DNA of 36,759 nt, taken from the NCBI GenBank assembly GCA_946543085.1, contig CAMNLM010000012.1, forward strand, positions 1-36,759, given 5' to 3'. The notes beneath the pieces are model-generated. The model was not told the origin of the DNA and did no database searches. It saw only the letters and a list, made by a program, of their open reading frames with translations. Shown here one piece after another: positions 1 to 8,139 of this stretch. The DNA comes from an uncultured Clostridia bacterium (GTDB lineage: Bacteria; Bacillota; Clostridia; Christensenellales; Aristaeellaceae). Position 1 is the stretch's first letter; each line of letters opens with the position of its first letter. The translations under genes were made by a program, and so were the position numbers.

Positions 1-924
1 GGCACGGCGGCCTATCCCTCCTCCGTGCTGATGAACGTGATTCCGGCCAAGGTCGCCGGCGTCCGGGAGATCGTGATGGTCTCGCCTCCCGGGAAGGACG
101 GCGGCACCTCCTCCCCGCTCGCGCTGGTCGCGGCGGACCTGGCCGGCGTGGACCGCGTGTTCAGGCTGGGCGGAGCGCAGGCCGTCGCGGCGCTCGCCTT
201 TGGCACGGAGACCGTTCCGCGCGTGGACAAGATCACCGGCCCCGGCAACATCTACGTCGCCCTAGCGAAGCGCGAGGTCTACGGCCACGTGGGCATCGAC
301 ATGGTCGCCGGGCCCAGCGAAGTGCTGGTCGTCGCCGACGACAGCGCGAATCCCCGCTACGTGGCGGCCGACCTGCTCTCCCAGGCCGAGCACGATCCGC
401 TGGCCGCGGCCATCCTTGTGACGGACAGCCGGGCCCTGGCGGAGGCTGTGGACGCGGAGCTCGCCCGGCAGACCGCCCTTCTCCCCCGCCGCGAGGTTGT
501 GGAAAAGAGCCTCGGGACCTACGGGGCCATCGTCGTCTGTCCCGATCTGGACACCTGCGCCGCCATCGCGAGCGAGATCGCGCCGGAGCACTGCGAGCTG
601 TGCGTCCGCGACCCCTACGGCCTGATGCCCAAGGTGGAGAACGCCGGCGCGCTCTTCCTGGGCCACTGGTCCCCCGAGCCGCTCGGCGACTACCTCGCCG
701 GTCCGAACCACATCCTGCCCACCAGCGGCACCGCGCGCTTCTCCTCGCCGCTGGGCGTGGACGACTTTGTGAAGAAGAGCAGCGTCATCTGCTGCACCGA
801 GGAAGAACTGCGCAGGGTGGCGGATCAGGTCATGCTCCTGGCCCATGACGAGGGCCTGGACGCGCACCGCAACGCCGTCGCCATCCGCTTCGGCCGGGAG
901 CTCGGCAGAGAGGAGCAACCATGA
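1..924 (+). CDS. hisD: Histidinol dehydrogenase, 3' part
   Basis: This is the C-terminal part (about 307 residues) of the zinc enzyme that oxidises L-histidinol to L-histidine in two NAD-dependent steps at the end of histidine synthesis. The reading frame is open from base 1 and begins inside a conserved [10 protein letters not shown]-type block, so the gene starts before the window. Family landmarks are visible: [12 protein letters not shown], the GPSEVLV block, LLSQAEHDP with the Gln and His metal ligands, APEHCEL with the catalytic Glu-His pair, and [16 protein letters not shown] with its Asp/His region. The stop overlaps the hisB start by four bases (ATGA), so the two are translationally coupled. 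Nothing is broken in the visible part. Identification is secure. Confidence 0.97.
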   Translation, partial: GTAAYPSSVLMNVIPAKVAGVREIVMVSPPGKDGGTSSPLALVAADLAGVDRVFRLGGAQAVAALAFGTETVPRVDKITGPGNIYVALAKREVYGHVGIDMVAGPSEVLVVADDSANPRYVAADLLSQAEHDPLAAAILVTDSRALAEAVDAELARQTALLPRREVVEKSLGTYGAIVVCPDLDTCAAIASEIAPEHCELCVRDPYGLMPKVENAGALFLGHWSPEPLGDYLAGPNHILPTSGTARFSSPLGVDDFVKKSSVICCTEEELRRVADQVMLLAHDEGLDAHRNAVAIRFGRELGREEQP

Positions 925-1508
925 GAGAAGCGAGCATCAGCCGCGCGACGCGCGAGACCGACATCCGTCTGAGCCTGAACCTGGACGGCAGCGGCAAAAC
1001 GGAGCTTGACACGGGCGTGGGTTTCTTTGACCACATGCTGGACGCCTTCAGCCGCTTTGCCCTCGTCGACCTGTCGCTCCGCTGCAAGGGCGACCTGCAG
1101 GTGGACGCGCACCACACCGTCGAGGACTGCGGCATCTGCTTGGGGCGCGCGATCCGCGAGGCCCTCGGCGACCGGGCCGGCATCCGCCGCGTTGGCTCCG
1201 CGTATCTGCCGATGGACGAAGCCCTGGCCTTCGCCGCCATCGACATCAGCGGACGCCCCTTCCTGGCCTGGGACGCGGATTTCACCGCCCCGGCGGTCGG
1301 GACGATGGACACCCAGCTCGCGGAGGAGTTCTTCCGCGCCGTGGTCACCAACGCCGGTCTGACCTGCCATCTGCGCGTGCTGGCCGGGCGCAACGACCAC
1401 CACAAGATGGAGGCCCTGTTCAAGGCCTTCGGCCTCGCCCTGCGCGACGCCGCCGCCCCCGACCCCCGCGTGCAGGGCGTGCTCTCCACCAAGGGAAGCC
1501 TGGACTGA
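921..1508 (+). CDS. hisB: Imidazoleglycerol-phosphate dehydratase
   Basis: The 195-residue product dehydrates imidazole glycerol phosphate to imidazole acetol phosphate. It is the monofunctional bacterial form, without the phosphatase half of enterobacterial HisB. The manganese-binding signatures are present: [10 protein letters not shown] near residue 35, [11 protein letters not shown] near residue 65, and the second-half repeat [12 protein letters not shown] near residue 160. Length matches the family. The ATG overlaps the hisD stop (ATGA). A 101-base gap follows before hisA; in many Clostridia hisH would lie there. Confidence 0.97.
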   Translation: MREASISRATRETDIRLSLNLDGSGKTELDTGVGFFDHMLDAFSRFALVDLSLRCKGDLQVDAHHTVEDCGICLGRAIREALGDRAGIRRVGSAYLPMDEALAFAAIDISGRPFLAWDADFTAPAVGTMDTQLAEEFFRAVVTNAGLTCHLRVLAGRNDHHKMEALFKAFGLALRDAAAPDPRVQGVLSTKGSLD

Positions 1509-1609
1509 TCTTCTCAGACACAGAGCCCGCCGCATGTGCGCTTTTCTGTGCTGAATGGCGCAAACTCCCTGCCATCCAGCATGCAGAAGGTTCCGGAGGA
1601 ACAAAGCCT

Positions 1610-2326
1610 ATGATTCTCTATCCCGCCATCGACCTCATGAACGGAGAAGCCGTCCGCCTGCGCAAGGGCGAGCGCGCCTCCGTCACCTCCTACGGCGACC
1701 CCCGCGCCATCGCCCGCCGCTACCGCGAGCAGGGCGCCCGGTGGCTCCACCTTGTCGACCTCGACGCGGCCTTCGACGGCGCGAGCCGTTCCCTGCCGCT
1801 GATTGCCGGGATCGTCGAAGCGTTCGGCGGGCCGGTCGAGCTCGGCGGCGGCCTGCGCTCCATGGCGGATATCGAAGCCCGCCTCGCCCTTGGCGTGCGG
1901 CGCTGCATCATCGGCACCGCCGCCTTCTCCCAGCCCGACCTGGTCGCGGAGGCCTGCGCCAGGTGGCCGGGACAGATCGCCGTGGGCATCGACGCCAAGA
2001 ACGGCATGGCGGCTGTCAAGGGCTGGGTGGAAACGACTGAGATGACCGCCGCCGACCTCGCGCTCCGCGTGAAGGAGGCCGGCGTCCACACCGTGATCTA
2101 TACCGACATCAGCCGGGACGGCATGATGAGCGGCCCCAACGTTGAGGCGACCGCGCGCCTGCGCGAGGCGACCGGCCTGGAGATCATCGCCTCGGGCGGC
2201 GTCTCCTCGCTGGAGGACATCCGCCGCCTGCTCGCCGCGCGATGCGAGGGCGCGATCCTCGGCAAGGCCCTGCTGGAGGGCGCCTTCACCCTGCCAGAAG
2301 CACTGGCAGTCACCGAAAAAGCCTGA
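1610..2326 (+). CDS. hisA: ProFAR isomerase (phosphoribosylformimino-AICAR-phosphate isomerase)
   Basis: The 238-residue beta/alpha-barrel enzyme converts ProFAR to PRFAR in histidine synthesis. The first catalytic Asp lies in [14 protein letters not shown]. The second-half phosphate and catalytic region is visible as VGIDAKNG, then [25 protein letters not shown] and [11 protein letters not shown] clear ribosome binding site (GGAGGAAC, about 1596-1603) precedes the ATG. It is HisA rather than HisF because it has the DLMNG start and the [10 protein letters not shown] loop. No hisF follows; the next gene is hisIE, 19 bases downstream. Confidence 0.95.
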   Translation: MILYPAIDLMNGEAVRLRKGERASVTSYGDPRAIARRYREQGARWLHLVDLDAAFDGASRSLPLIAGIVEAFGGPVELGGGLRSMADIEARLALGVRRCIIGTAAFSQPDLVAEACARWPGQIAVGIDAKNGMAAVKGWVETTEMTAADLALRVKEAGVHTVIYTDISRDGMMSGPNVEATARLREATGLEIIASGGVSSLEDIRRLLAARCEGAILGKALLEGAFTLPEALAVTEKA

Positions 2327-2345
2327 AAGAGAGAGGGAGAGACAG

Positions 2346-2972
2346 ATGTCATTCGATCTGAGCGAAGTGAAATTCAACGAGCAGGGCCTCGTGCCCGCCA
2401 TCGCGCAGGACGCGGCGAACGGCCAGGTGCTCATGATGGCCTGGATGAACGAGGAATCTCTGCGCCTCACGCTGGAGACCGGCTTCGCGACCTATTACAG
2501 CCGCAGCCGCCTGCAGCTCTGGAAGAAGGGCGAGACCTCCGGCCATGTGCAGCGCGTGCTGGGCATCCGCGTGGACTGCGACGGCGATACCCTGCTGCTG
2601 CAGGTGGAGCAGACCGGCGCGGCCTGCCACACGGGGAACCGGAGCTGCTTCTTCCGCGACATTCTCCCCGAGGATGAGGACGAGATGCCCGCCACCAGCA
2701 CGATCCTGGAGCAGGTGACCGCCGTCATCGCCGACCGAGACGCGCATCCCCAGGAGGGCAGCTACACCAATTACCTGCTCTCCAAGGGCGTGGAAAAGAT
2801 CTGCAAGAAGGTCGGCGAGGAGGCCAGCGAGACCATCATCGCCGCCGTGAAGGGCAGCAAGGAGGAAGTGACCTACGAGGCCGCCGATCTCCTCTACCAT
2901 CTGCTCGTCCTGCTCTATCAGCAGGGTGTCTCCCCATCGGAGGTCTGGGAGGAGCTGAAGCGCCGGCGCTGA
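2346..2972 (+). CDS. hisIE: Bifunctional phosphoribosyl-AMP cyclohydrolase / phosphoribosyl-ATP pyrophosphatase
   Basis: A 208-residue fusion catalysing the second and third steps of histidine synthesis. The N-terminal HisI half (about residues 1-115) shows [30 protein letters not shown] and the metal-binding block [20 protein letters not shown]. The C-terminal HisE half (about 120-208) has [18 protein letters not shown] and [14 protein letters not shown] with the acidic MazG-like pyrophosphatase residues. The start at 2346 is chosen because it follows GAGAGGGAGAGACAG and gives the normal N-terminus; the frame is open further upstream but there overlaps hisA. It is the last gene of the operon; a terminator follows. 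Confidence 0.96.
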   Translation: MSFDLSEVKFNEQGLVPAIAQDAANGQVLMMAWMNEESLRLTLETGFATYYSRSRLQLWKKGETSGHVQRVLGIRVDCDGDTLLLQVEQTGAACHTGNRSCFFRDILPEDEDEMPATSTILEQVTAVIADRDAHPQEGSYTNYLLSKGVEKICKKVGEEASETIIAAVKGSKEEVTYEAADLLYHLLVLLYQQGVSPSEVWEELKRRR

Positions 2973-3000
2973 AGCCTGCGTGCCGGACGCGATCCCCCAA

Positions 3001-3063
3001 AAAACCTGCCGCGTGCAGCCGTTTCTTCCCTCAACCGGGAGGCGGCGGACGCGGCAGGTTTTG
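3001..3063 (+). terminator. Terminator of the his operon, large loop
   Basis: A perfect 14-base inverted repeat, AAAACCTGCCGCGT (3001-3014) and ACGCGGCAGGTTTT (3049-3062), encloses a 34-base loop that can form a smaller CCTC/GAGG stem. The arm starts with an A run and ends with a T run, so it could act in both directions. It lies 28 bases after the hisIE stop and just before the murC promoter. Confidence 0.8.
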
Positions 3064-3078
3064 TTCGCTTCCCGCGCA

Positions 3079-3108
3079 TTGACTTTCTCCCGCCCCCTGG
3101 CGTATAAT
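3079..3108 (+). promoter_or_regulatory. Sigma-A promoter for murC-trpS
   Basis: A -35 box TTGACT (3079-3084) and a perfect -10 box TATAAT (3103-3108) are separated by 18 bases. They sit directly after the his terminator and 33 bases before the murC start. Transcription should begin near 3115. Confidence 0.8.
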
Positions 3109-3141
3109 AGGCTGGAAATCAAGGGAAAGGGCTGAACAGCC

Positions 3142-4551
3142 ATGGAAGGGATTCCGCAGATTCGCGACTACCCGGGCGGTCATATCCACATGATCGGCGT
3201 GGGCGGCTCCAGCATGTCGGGGCTGGCGGAAATGCTGGTCGACAAGGGCTATCAGGTCACGGGCTCCGACCGTGACGACGGCTACCTGATGGACGACGTG
3301 CGGGCCAAGGGCATCCGCGTCGCGATCGGCCACAGGCCGGAAAACGTCCACGGCGCGGACGTCGTGGTCTATACCGCGGCCATCCCGAAGGACAATCCGG
3401 AGCTCCTCGAATGCGCGCGACTCGGCATCCCGACTATGGAGCGCGCCTGGCTCCTGGGTCAGCTGATGGCGGAGGACAGGCAGGCGGTGGCCGTGTGCGG
3501 CGCGCACGGCAAGACCACCACGACCTCCCTCCTCTCCCAGATCCTCATGGAGTGCGGCCTCGACCCGTCGGTCGCCATCGGCGGCAAGCTGGACGCCATC
3601 GGCGGCTCCACCCGCATCGGCCACAACGGCATCTTTGTGGCGGAGGCCTGCGAATTCAACCGCAGCTTCCTGCGCCTGCGGCCCACCCTGGCCCTGGTGA
3701 TGAACATCGACGCGGATCACCTGGACTGCTATAAGGACATCGACGAGATCGAGGCGACCTTCGGCCAGTTCCTGTCCCTGCTCCCGCCGGACGGCGTCGC
3801 CATCGGCAAGGGCACCGACCCGCGCGTGAAGCGCCTGCTGGACGGCCTCGGCCGCCGCACCGTGACCTTCGGCCTGGACGCCTCCTGCGACTGGCATCCC
3901 GAAGACCTGACGGAGGATGATCTCGGCCGCGCGTCCTTCACCCTGGTGCACTGCGGAGAGCCCATCGGCGCGGTGCGCATGGGCGTGCCCGGCGCGTTCA
4001 ATGTCGAAAACGCCCTCGGCGCGCTCGCCGCGGCCTTCGAGCTCGGCGCGGACATGGCGCAGGCCATCCGCACGGTGGAAGCCTTTGTCGGCGCGCACCG
4101 CCGCTTCGAGCTGACGGACGTGATCGACGGCGCGGAGATTTTCCACGACTACGGCCACAACCCCGCCGAGATGCGCAACGCCCTCTCCATCGCCCGCAAA
4201 CGCTGCAAGGGCCGGCTTTTCGCTGTGATGCAGCCGCACACCTTCAGCCGCGTCAAGGCGCTCTTCAACGACTACCTGACCTGCACGGAAATCGCGGACG
4301 TGACCCTGGTCACCGACATCTGCGCCGCGCGGGAGAAGGATCCGGGCGACATCAACAGCGGCATGCTCGTGGACGGCATGAAGGCTCACGGCATCGACGC
4401 GGTGTGGACGCCGAGCTTCGACGACACGGAGGCTTACCTGCGCGCCCACCTGCGGCCCGGCGACCTGGCACTGACCATGGGCTGCGGCAACATCAACCTG
4501 CTCAACGCGCAGATGCACCGCCACGAACTGGAAAAACAATCATCACTGTGA
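3142..4551 (+). CDS. murC: UDP-N-acetylmuramate--L-alanine ligase
   Basis: The 469-residue cytoplasmic ligase adds L-alanine to UDP-MurNAc, the first amino acid of the peptidoglycan stem. The N-terminal domain opens with HMIGVGGSSMSGLAEML. The central ATP-grip region has CGAHGKTTTTSLL (the usual family motif begins with Thr, here Ala), then VAEACEFNRSFLRLRP and MNIDADHLDCY. The C-terminal domain has AHRRFE, IFHDYGHNPAEM (usually DDYGHHP) and AVMQPHTFSR. The end reads TMGCGNIN where many MurC have a GAGDI-like loop. The start ATG follows a weak AAGGG site. trpS begins 20 bases downstream and probably shares the transcript. Mpl-type ligases are less likely given length and context. Confidence 0.92.
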   Translation: MEGIPQIRDYPGGHIHMIGVGGSSMSGLAEMLVDKGYQVTGSDRDDGYLMDDVRAKGIRVAIGHRPENVHGADVVVYTAAIPKDNPELLECARLGIPTMERAWLLGQLMAEDRQAVAVCGAHGKTTTTSLLSQILMECGLDPSVAIGGKLDAIGGSTRIGHNGIFVAEACEFNRSFLRLRPTLALVMNIDADHLDCYKDIDEIEATFGQFLSLLPPDGVAIGKGTDPRVKRLLDGLGRRTVTFGLDASCDWHPEDLTEDDLGRASFTLVHCGEPIGAVRMGVPGAFNVENALGALAAAFELGADMAQAIRTVEAFVGAHRRFELTDVIDGAEIFHDYGHNPAEMRNALSIARKRCKGRLFAVMQPHTFSRVKALFNDYLTCTEIADVTLVTDICAAREKDPGDINSGMLVDGMKAHGIDAVWTPSFDDTEAYLRAHLRPGDLALTMGCGNINLLNAQMHRHELEKQSSL

Positions 4552-4571
4552 ACATAGAGGGAGGAATCATC

Positions 4572-5612
4572 ATGGATCAGGAGAACACCCAGGCGGCCGT
4601 CAAGCCTGAAAAGAAACCCATCATTTTCAGCGGCATCCAGCCGTCCGGCACGCTGACGCTCGGCAACTACATCGGCGCGCTGCGCAACTGGGTCGCCCTG
4701 CAGAACGACTACGACTGCATCTACTGCATCGTGGACGAGCACGCCATCACCGTGCGCCAGAATCCCGCCGACCTGCGCCGCCGTTGCCTGGAGCTGGCCG
4801 CGATCTATATCGCCAGCGGCATCGATCCCGAGCAGAGCCTCATCTACTGCCAGAGCCACGTCAGCGCCCACGCCGAGCTGGCCTGGATTCTCAACTGCTT
4901 CACCTACATGGGCGAGCTGAACCGCATGACCCAGTTCAAAGCGAAGAGCGCCGCCCACGCGGACAACATCAACGCGGGCCTCTTCACGTATCCTGTGCTG
5001 ATGGCGGCGGACATCCTGCTCTATCAGACCAACCTGGTGCCCGTGGGCGTCGATCAGAAGCAGCATCTGGAGATCTGCCGCGACATCGCCATGCGCTTCA
5101 ACGGCGTCTACGGCGACGTCTTCACGATTCCCGAGGGATATATTTCCAAGACCGGCGCGAAGATCATGAGCCTTCAGGAGCCCCTGGAGAAGATGTCCAA
5201 GTCCGACCCCGAGGATACCTACATCGCGATCCTCGATCCTGCCGACGCCATCCGCCGCAAGATCAAGCGCGCCGTGACCGACTCAGACGGCGAGATCCGC
5301 TTTGACCCCGAGAACAAGCCCGGCGTCAGCAACCTGCTCTCCATCATCAGCTCTCTCGGCGGCGGCGACATTGAGACCGTCTGCGCCGAGCTGCAGGGCC
5401 AGGGCTACGGCAAGCTGAAGGAGCGCGTCACGGACTGCGTCATCGCGGCGCTGGAGCCCCTGCAGGCCGAGTTCAAGCGTCTGATCGCCGACAAGGGCTA
5501 CCTCCAGGGCGTGATCGACCAGAACGCCGAGAAGGCTGCCTATCTCGCCAACAAGACCCTCCGCAAGGTGCAGAAGAAGGTCGGCTTCGCCGCGAGAGGG
5601 GAAAAGAAGTAA
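4572..5612 (+). CDS. trpS: Tryptophanyl-tRNA synthetase
   Basis: The 346-residue class I synthetase charges tRNA-Trp. The HIGH-type signature is in IQPSGTLTLGNYIGAL near residue 22. The tryptophan pocket region reads YPVLMAADILLYQTNLVPVG, followed by DQKQHLE. The KMSKS loop is exact (LEKMSKSDP). The ATG at 4572 is chosen because GAGGGAGGAA lies just upstream; the open frame runs on further upstream but only inside murC. No T-box-like leader is present, since the gene directly follows murC by 20 bases. Confidence 0.97.
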   Translation: MDQENTQAAVKPEKKPIIFSGIQPSGTLTLGNYIGALRNWVALQNDYDCIYCIVDEHAITVRQNPADLRRRCLELAAIYIASGIDPEQSLIYCQSHVSAHAELAWILNCFTYMGELNRMTQFKAKSAAHADNINAGLFTYPVLMAADILLYQTNLVPVGVDQKQHLEICRDIAMRFNGVYGDVFTIPEGYISKTGAKIMSLQEPLEKMSKSDPEDTYIAILDPADAIRRKIKRAVTDSDGEIRFDPENKPGVSNLLSIISSLGGGDIETVCAELQGQGYGKLKERVTDCVIAALEPLQAEFKRLIADKGYLQGVIDQNAEKAAYLANKTLRKVQKKVGFAARGEKK

Positions 5613-5637
5613 TCCGCAGCTCCTTGCGATTCTCTGT

Positions 5638-5667
5638 CGGACATCCCGCGCGCCGGGGTGTCCGTTT
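5638..5667 (+). terminator. Terminator after trpS
   Basis: The stem CGGACATCCCG/CGGGGTGTCCG (with one mismatch) closes on a short GC loop and is followed by TTTT. It lies 26 bases downstream of the trpS stop. Confidence 0.75.
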
Positions 5668-5795
5668 TGATTGGGGAGGGCATCCCCCCCGCAATCGTCT
5701 GCCGCCGGGATCACCGGCCTCTTCTCCGGATGAGAAAGCGGAGCAGGCTGCGGCAGGCGCGCCCTGCGAAAGCGCCTGTGCCCCCTTGACAAGGT

Positions 5796-5804
5796 TGCTA
5801 TAAT
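5796..5804 (+). promoter_or_regulatory. Extended -10 promoter for the G3E GTPase pair
   Basis: TGCTATAAT is an extended -10 element (TG-N-TATAAT, -10 at 5799-5804). A TTGACA at 5786-5791 is only 7 bases upstream of this -10 and cannot serve as its -35 box. The coding start is 62 bases downstream, preceded by AAGGAG at 5851-5856. Confidence 0.6.
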
Positions 5805-5866
5805 GAAGATGTGAGAGCGCCGCGTCCCGCGGCCTCTCCCCAGAGTACAGAAGGAGCGATATTCCC

Positions 5867-7024
5867 ATGGTCAAGATCAATGTCATTTCCGGCTTCCTCG
5901 GCGCGGGCAAGACCACGCTGATCAAAAAGCTGCTCACCGGCAGCCTCCGCAACGAAAAGGTCGTCCTGCTCGAGAACGAGTACGGCGAGATCGGCGTCGA
6001 CGGCGCCTTCCTGAAGGACGCGGGCATCACCGTGACCGAGCTGAACGCGGGCTGCATCTGCTGCACCCTCGCGGGCGATTTCCAGGACGCCATCGACCAG
6101 CTGATCGATACCTATCATCCCGACCGCATCCTCGTCGAACCCACCGGCGTGGGCAAGCTGAGCGAGATCCTCTCCGCCGTGGAGAAGGCCAAGGAGCGCC
6201 ATGAAATCTCCATCGGCGGCAGCGCCACCGTGGTCGACGCCGGCAAGGCCCGCATGTATATGAAGAACTTCGGCGAGTTCTTCGAGGACCAGGTCAAGAG
6301 CGCCTCCACCATCATCTTCAGCCGCACCCAGATGCTCGACGCCGCGCGTGTGGAGAAGAGCCGTGCCCTGATCGCCGAGCTGCATCCCGACGCCCGCATC
6401 ATCACCACCCCCTGGGACGACATGACCCCGGACTTTATGCTGGAGGTCATCGAGAACGGCAAGCCCATCTTCTTCGCGCCCCTGGAGGACGAAGACGAGG
6501 ATGAGGACGAGCACGAGCATCACCACCACGAGCACGGCGATGACGATCATGACCATGATGAGCACGAGCATCATCACCACGATCATGACGACGACGATGA
6601 TGACGATGACCACGATGAGCACGAGCATGATCACCACGATCATGACGATGAGGACGATCATGACCATGATGAGCACGAGCATCATCACCACGATCACGAG
6701 CATCACCATCATCACCACCACCATCACGGCGCGGACGATCACGACGCGGACGAGGTGTTCGACAACATCGGCGTCGAGACGGCCTCCCGCTACAGCCGCG
6801 AGGAGATCAGCGACATGCTGGCCCAGCTCGGCGACGAGGAGGAATACGGCAAGGTGCTGCGCGCCAAGGGCATCCTTCAGGACAAGGACGGCAAGTGGTT
6901 CCAGTTTGACTACGTGCCCGGCGAGACCGATATGCGCGACAGCGGCGCGGACTACACCGGCCGCCTGTGCGTGATCGGCGCGCATCTGGACGAGAAAGCG
7001 CTGCGGGAGCTGTTCAAATTATGA
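5867..7024 (+). CDS. G3E-family (CobW/ZNG-like) metal GTPase with long His/Asp tract
   Basis: This 385-residue member of the COG0523 G3E GTPases probably delivers or stores a transition metal; zinc is the usual cargo of relatives without a cobalamin or urease context. Walker A is GFLGAGKTTL (9-18), the metal motif CICC is at 63-66 and EPTG at 91-94. The guanine-specificity motif, NKxD in most members, reads SRTQ (152-155). Residues 207-294 are almost entirely His, Asp and Glu, with nearly 40 His, consistent with metal binding. The conserved C-terminal domain follows. It overlaps the next GTPase gene by four bases (ATGA). The family assignment is firm; the metal is inferred, and nickel or cobalt are possible. 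Confidence 0.88.
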   Translation: MVKINVISGFLGAGKTTLIKKLLTGSLRNEKVVLLENEYGEIGVDGAFLKDAGITVTELNAGCICCTLAGDFQDAIDQLIDTYHPDRILVEPTGVGKLSEILSAVEKAKERHEISIGGSATVVDAGKARMYMKNFGEFFEDQVKSASTIIFSRTQMLDAARVEKSRALIAELHPDARIITTPWDDMTPDFMLEVIENGKPIFFAPLEDEDEDEDEHEHHHHEHGDDDHDHDEHEHHHHDHDDDDDDDDHDEHEHDHHDHDDEDDHDHDEHEHHHHDHEHHHHHHHHHGADDHDADEVFDNIGVETASRYSREEISDMLAQLGDEEEYGKVLRAKGILQDKDGKWFQFDYVPGETDMRDSGADYTGRLCVIGAHLDEKALRELFKL

Positions 7025-7974
7025 AAGAGCAAGCCATCATCCCGGTCTACATGCTGACCGGCTTCCTGGAGAGCGGCAAGACCACCATGATCCGCTCCAT
7101 GCTGAGCGACGAGGGCTTCTCCGACGGGCAGAAGACCCTCATCCTCTCCTGCGAGGACGGCATGGAGGAGCTGGAGGAGGACGAGCTGCGCAAGTATAAC
7201 GCGGTGCTCGAGAGCCTCGACGAGGCGGATCAGCTGACCAGCCTCCGCCTGAAGGAGCTGAACAGCCTCCACAAGCCCGAGCGCGTGTTCATCGAGTACA
7301 ACAACATCTGGGGTCTGGAGAAGATCGCGGGCGTGAAGATGCCGCCCCGCTGGGAGCTGGTGCAGATCATCACCCTGGCCGACGGCACGACCTTCGACAA
7401 CTACATGACCAACCTGCGCAAGGTGATCACCGATCCGATGAAAGCGGCCGACCTGATCCTGGTCAACCGCTGCGGCCCGGACTTCAACAAGAGCGGCTGG
7501 CGCAAGCAGTTGCGCGCGCTGAATCCCGCCGCCAACATCCTCTTCGAGAATCTGGACGGCACCACCGAGGACGGCGTGGCCGACGAGGATCTGCCCTACG
7601 ACATGAAGGCGGACATCATCGACGTGACCGAGGACCAGTTTGGCACGCTCTACCTGGACGCGATGGATCACCCGGAGCGCTATGACGGCAAGACCCTGCG
7701 CGTCGTCGGCCAGCCCTTCCCGGACAATTCCTTCCCCAAGGGCTTCTATTACTTCGGCCGCTACGCCATGACCTGCTGTGCGAACGACATCGCGCGCTGC
7801 GGCTGGGTCTGCCAGGGCCTGGAGAAGCCTGACCCGAAGGCCTATATCCGCCTCACCGCGAAGTGCGAGCGCGTGGAGTCCCCTGACGGGCAGGCTGCCG
7901 TGCTGCTGCACGAGATCAAGACCGAGCGGGCCAACCCGCCCAAGGAGAAGGTCGTCACCTTCTCGAATCCCTGA
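7021..7974 (+). CDS. G3E-like GTPase lacking CxCC, with a DUF1980-like C-terminal domain
   Basis: The 317-residue product begins with a G3E-type P-loop (MLTGFLESGKTT, about 11-22) but has no CxCC metal motif; the equivalent region reads ILSCEDGMEE. In the C-terminal part, YYFGRYAMTCCANDIARCGW (about 243-262) resembles the TCC-containing motif of the DUF1980/TIGR03943 family (B. subtilis YcgQ-like), which is often linked to COG0523 GTPases and zinc homeostasis. The preceding gene's stop overlaps its ATG, so the two GTPases are probably made together and may interact. The start at 7021 is preferred to an in-frame upstream ATG at 6967 that lies inside the first gene. The domain fusion is read from the sequence; the function is inferred. 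Confidence 0.75.
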   Translation: MKEQAIIPVYMLTGFLESGKTTMIRSMLSDEGFSDGQKTLILSCEDGMEELEEDELRKYNAVLESLDEADQLTSLRLKELNSLHKPERVFIEYNNIWGLEKIAGVKMPPRWELVQIITLADGTTFDNYMTNLRKVITDPMKAADLILVNRCGPDFNKSGWRKQLRALNPAANILFENLDGTTEDGVADEDLPYDMKADIIDVTEDQFGTLYLDAMDHPERYDGKTLRVVGQPFPDNSFPKGFYYFGRYAMTCCANDIARCGWVCQGLEKPDPKAYIRLTAKCERVESPDGQAAVLLHEIKTERANPPKEKVVTFSNP

Positions 7975-7978
7975 GCGT

Positions 7979-8021
7979 TTTCCAAAGACCGGCGCTGTGT
8001 ATGCAACGCCGGTTTTTTGGA
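7979..8021 (+). terminator. Terminator after the GTPase pair
   Basis: ACCGGCG (7988-7994) pairs with CGCCGGT (8007-8013), and the flanks TTCCAAA and TTTGGAA extend the stem. The T run lies within the 3' arm. It starts a few bases after the stop codon. Confidence 0.8.
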
Positions 8022-8104
8022 AGCAGCGGGGCCGGGCTGCCCGGCCGTCCCTCCTCGCCTGTCTCAGGAAGATTTCGCGCTTCCCAATCGTTTCATCATC
8101 AGTC

Positions 8105-8123
8105 CATGACATCAACAGTCATG
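8105..8123 (+). promoter_or_regulatory. Small dyad beside the ribosome binding site
   Basis: CATGAC-N7-GTCATG is a perfect 6-base inverted repeat ending exactly where the AAAGGAGG ribosome binding site (8124-8131) of the next gene begins. It could be a protein operator or an mRNA hairpin modulating translation. It may also be chance. Confidence 0.3.
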
Positions 8124-8139
8124 AAAGGAGGCGAACCCT

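Noticed and set aside
4552-4571. A T-box leader for trpS.
   Set aside because: The gap to murC is only 20 bases, too short for any tRNA-sensing leader.
5786-5804. TTGACA and TATAAT as a classic promoter pair before the first G3E GTPase.
   Set aside because: They are only 7 bases apart; the -10 more likely works as an extended -10 element.
6487-6727. The repetitive GAC/CAC/CAT-rich stretch as a CRISPR or simple-repeat locus.
   Set aside because: It stays in frame and encodes the His/Asp/Glu tract of the GTPase; there are no spacers of regular size.
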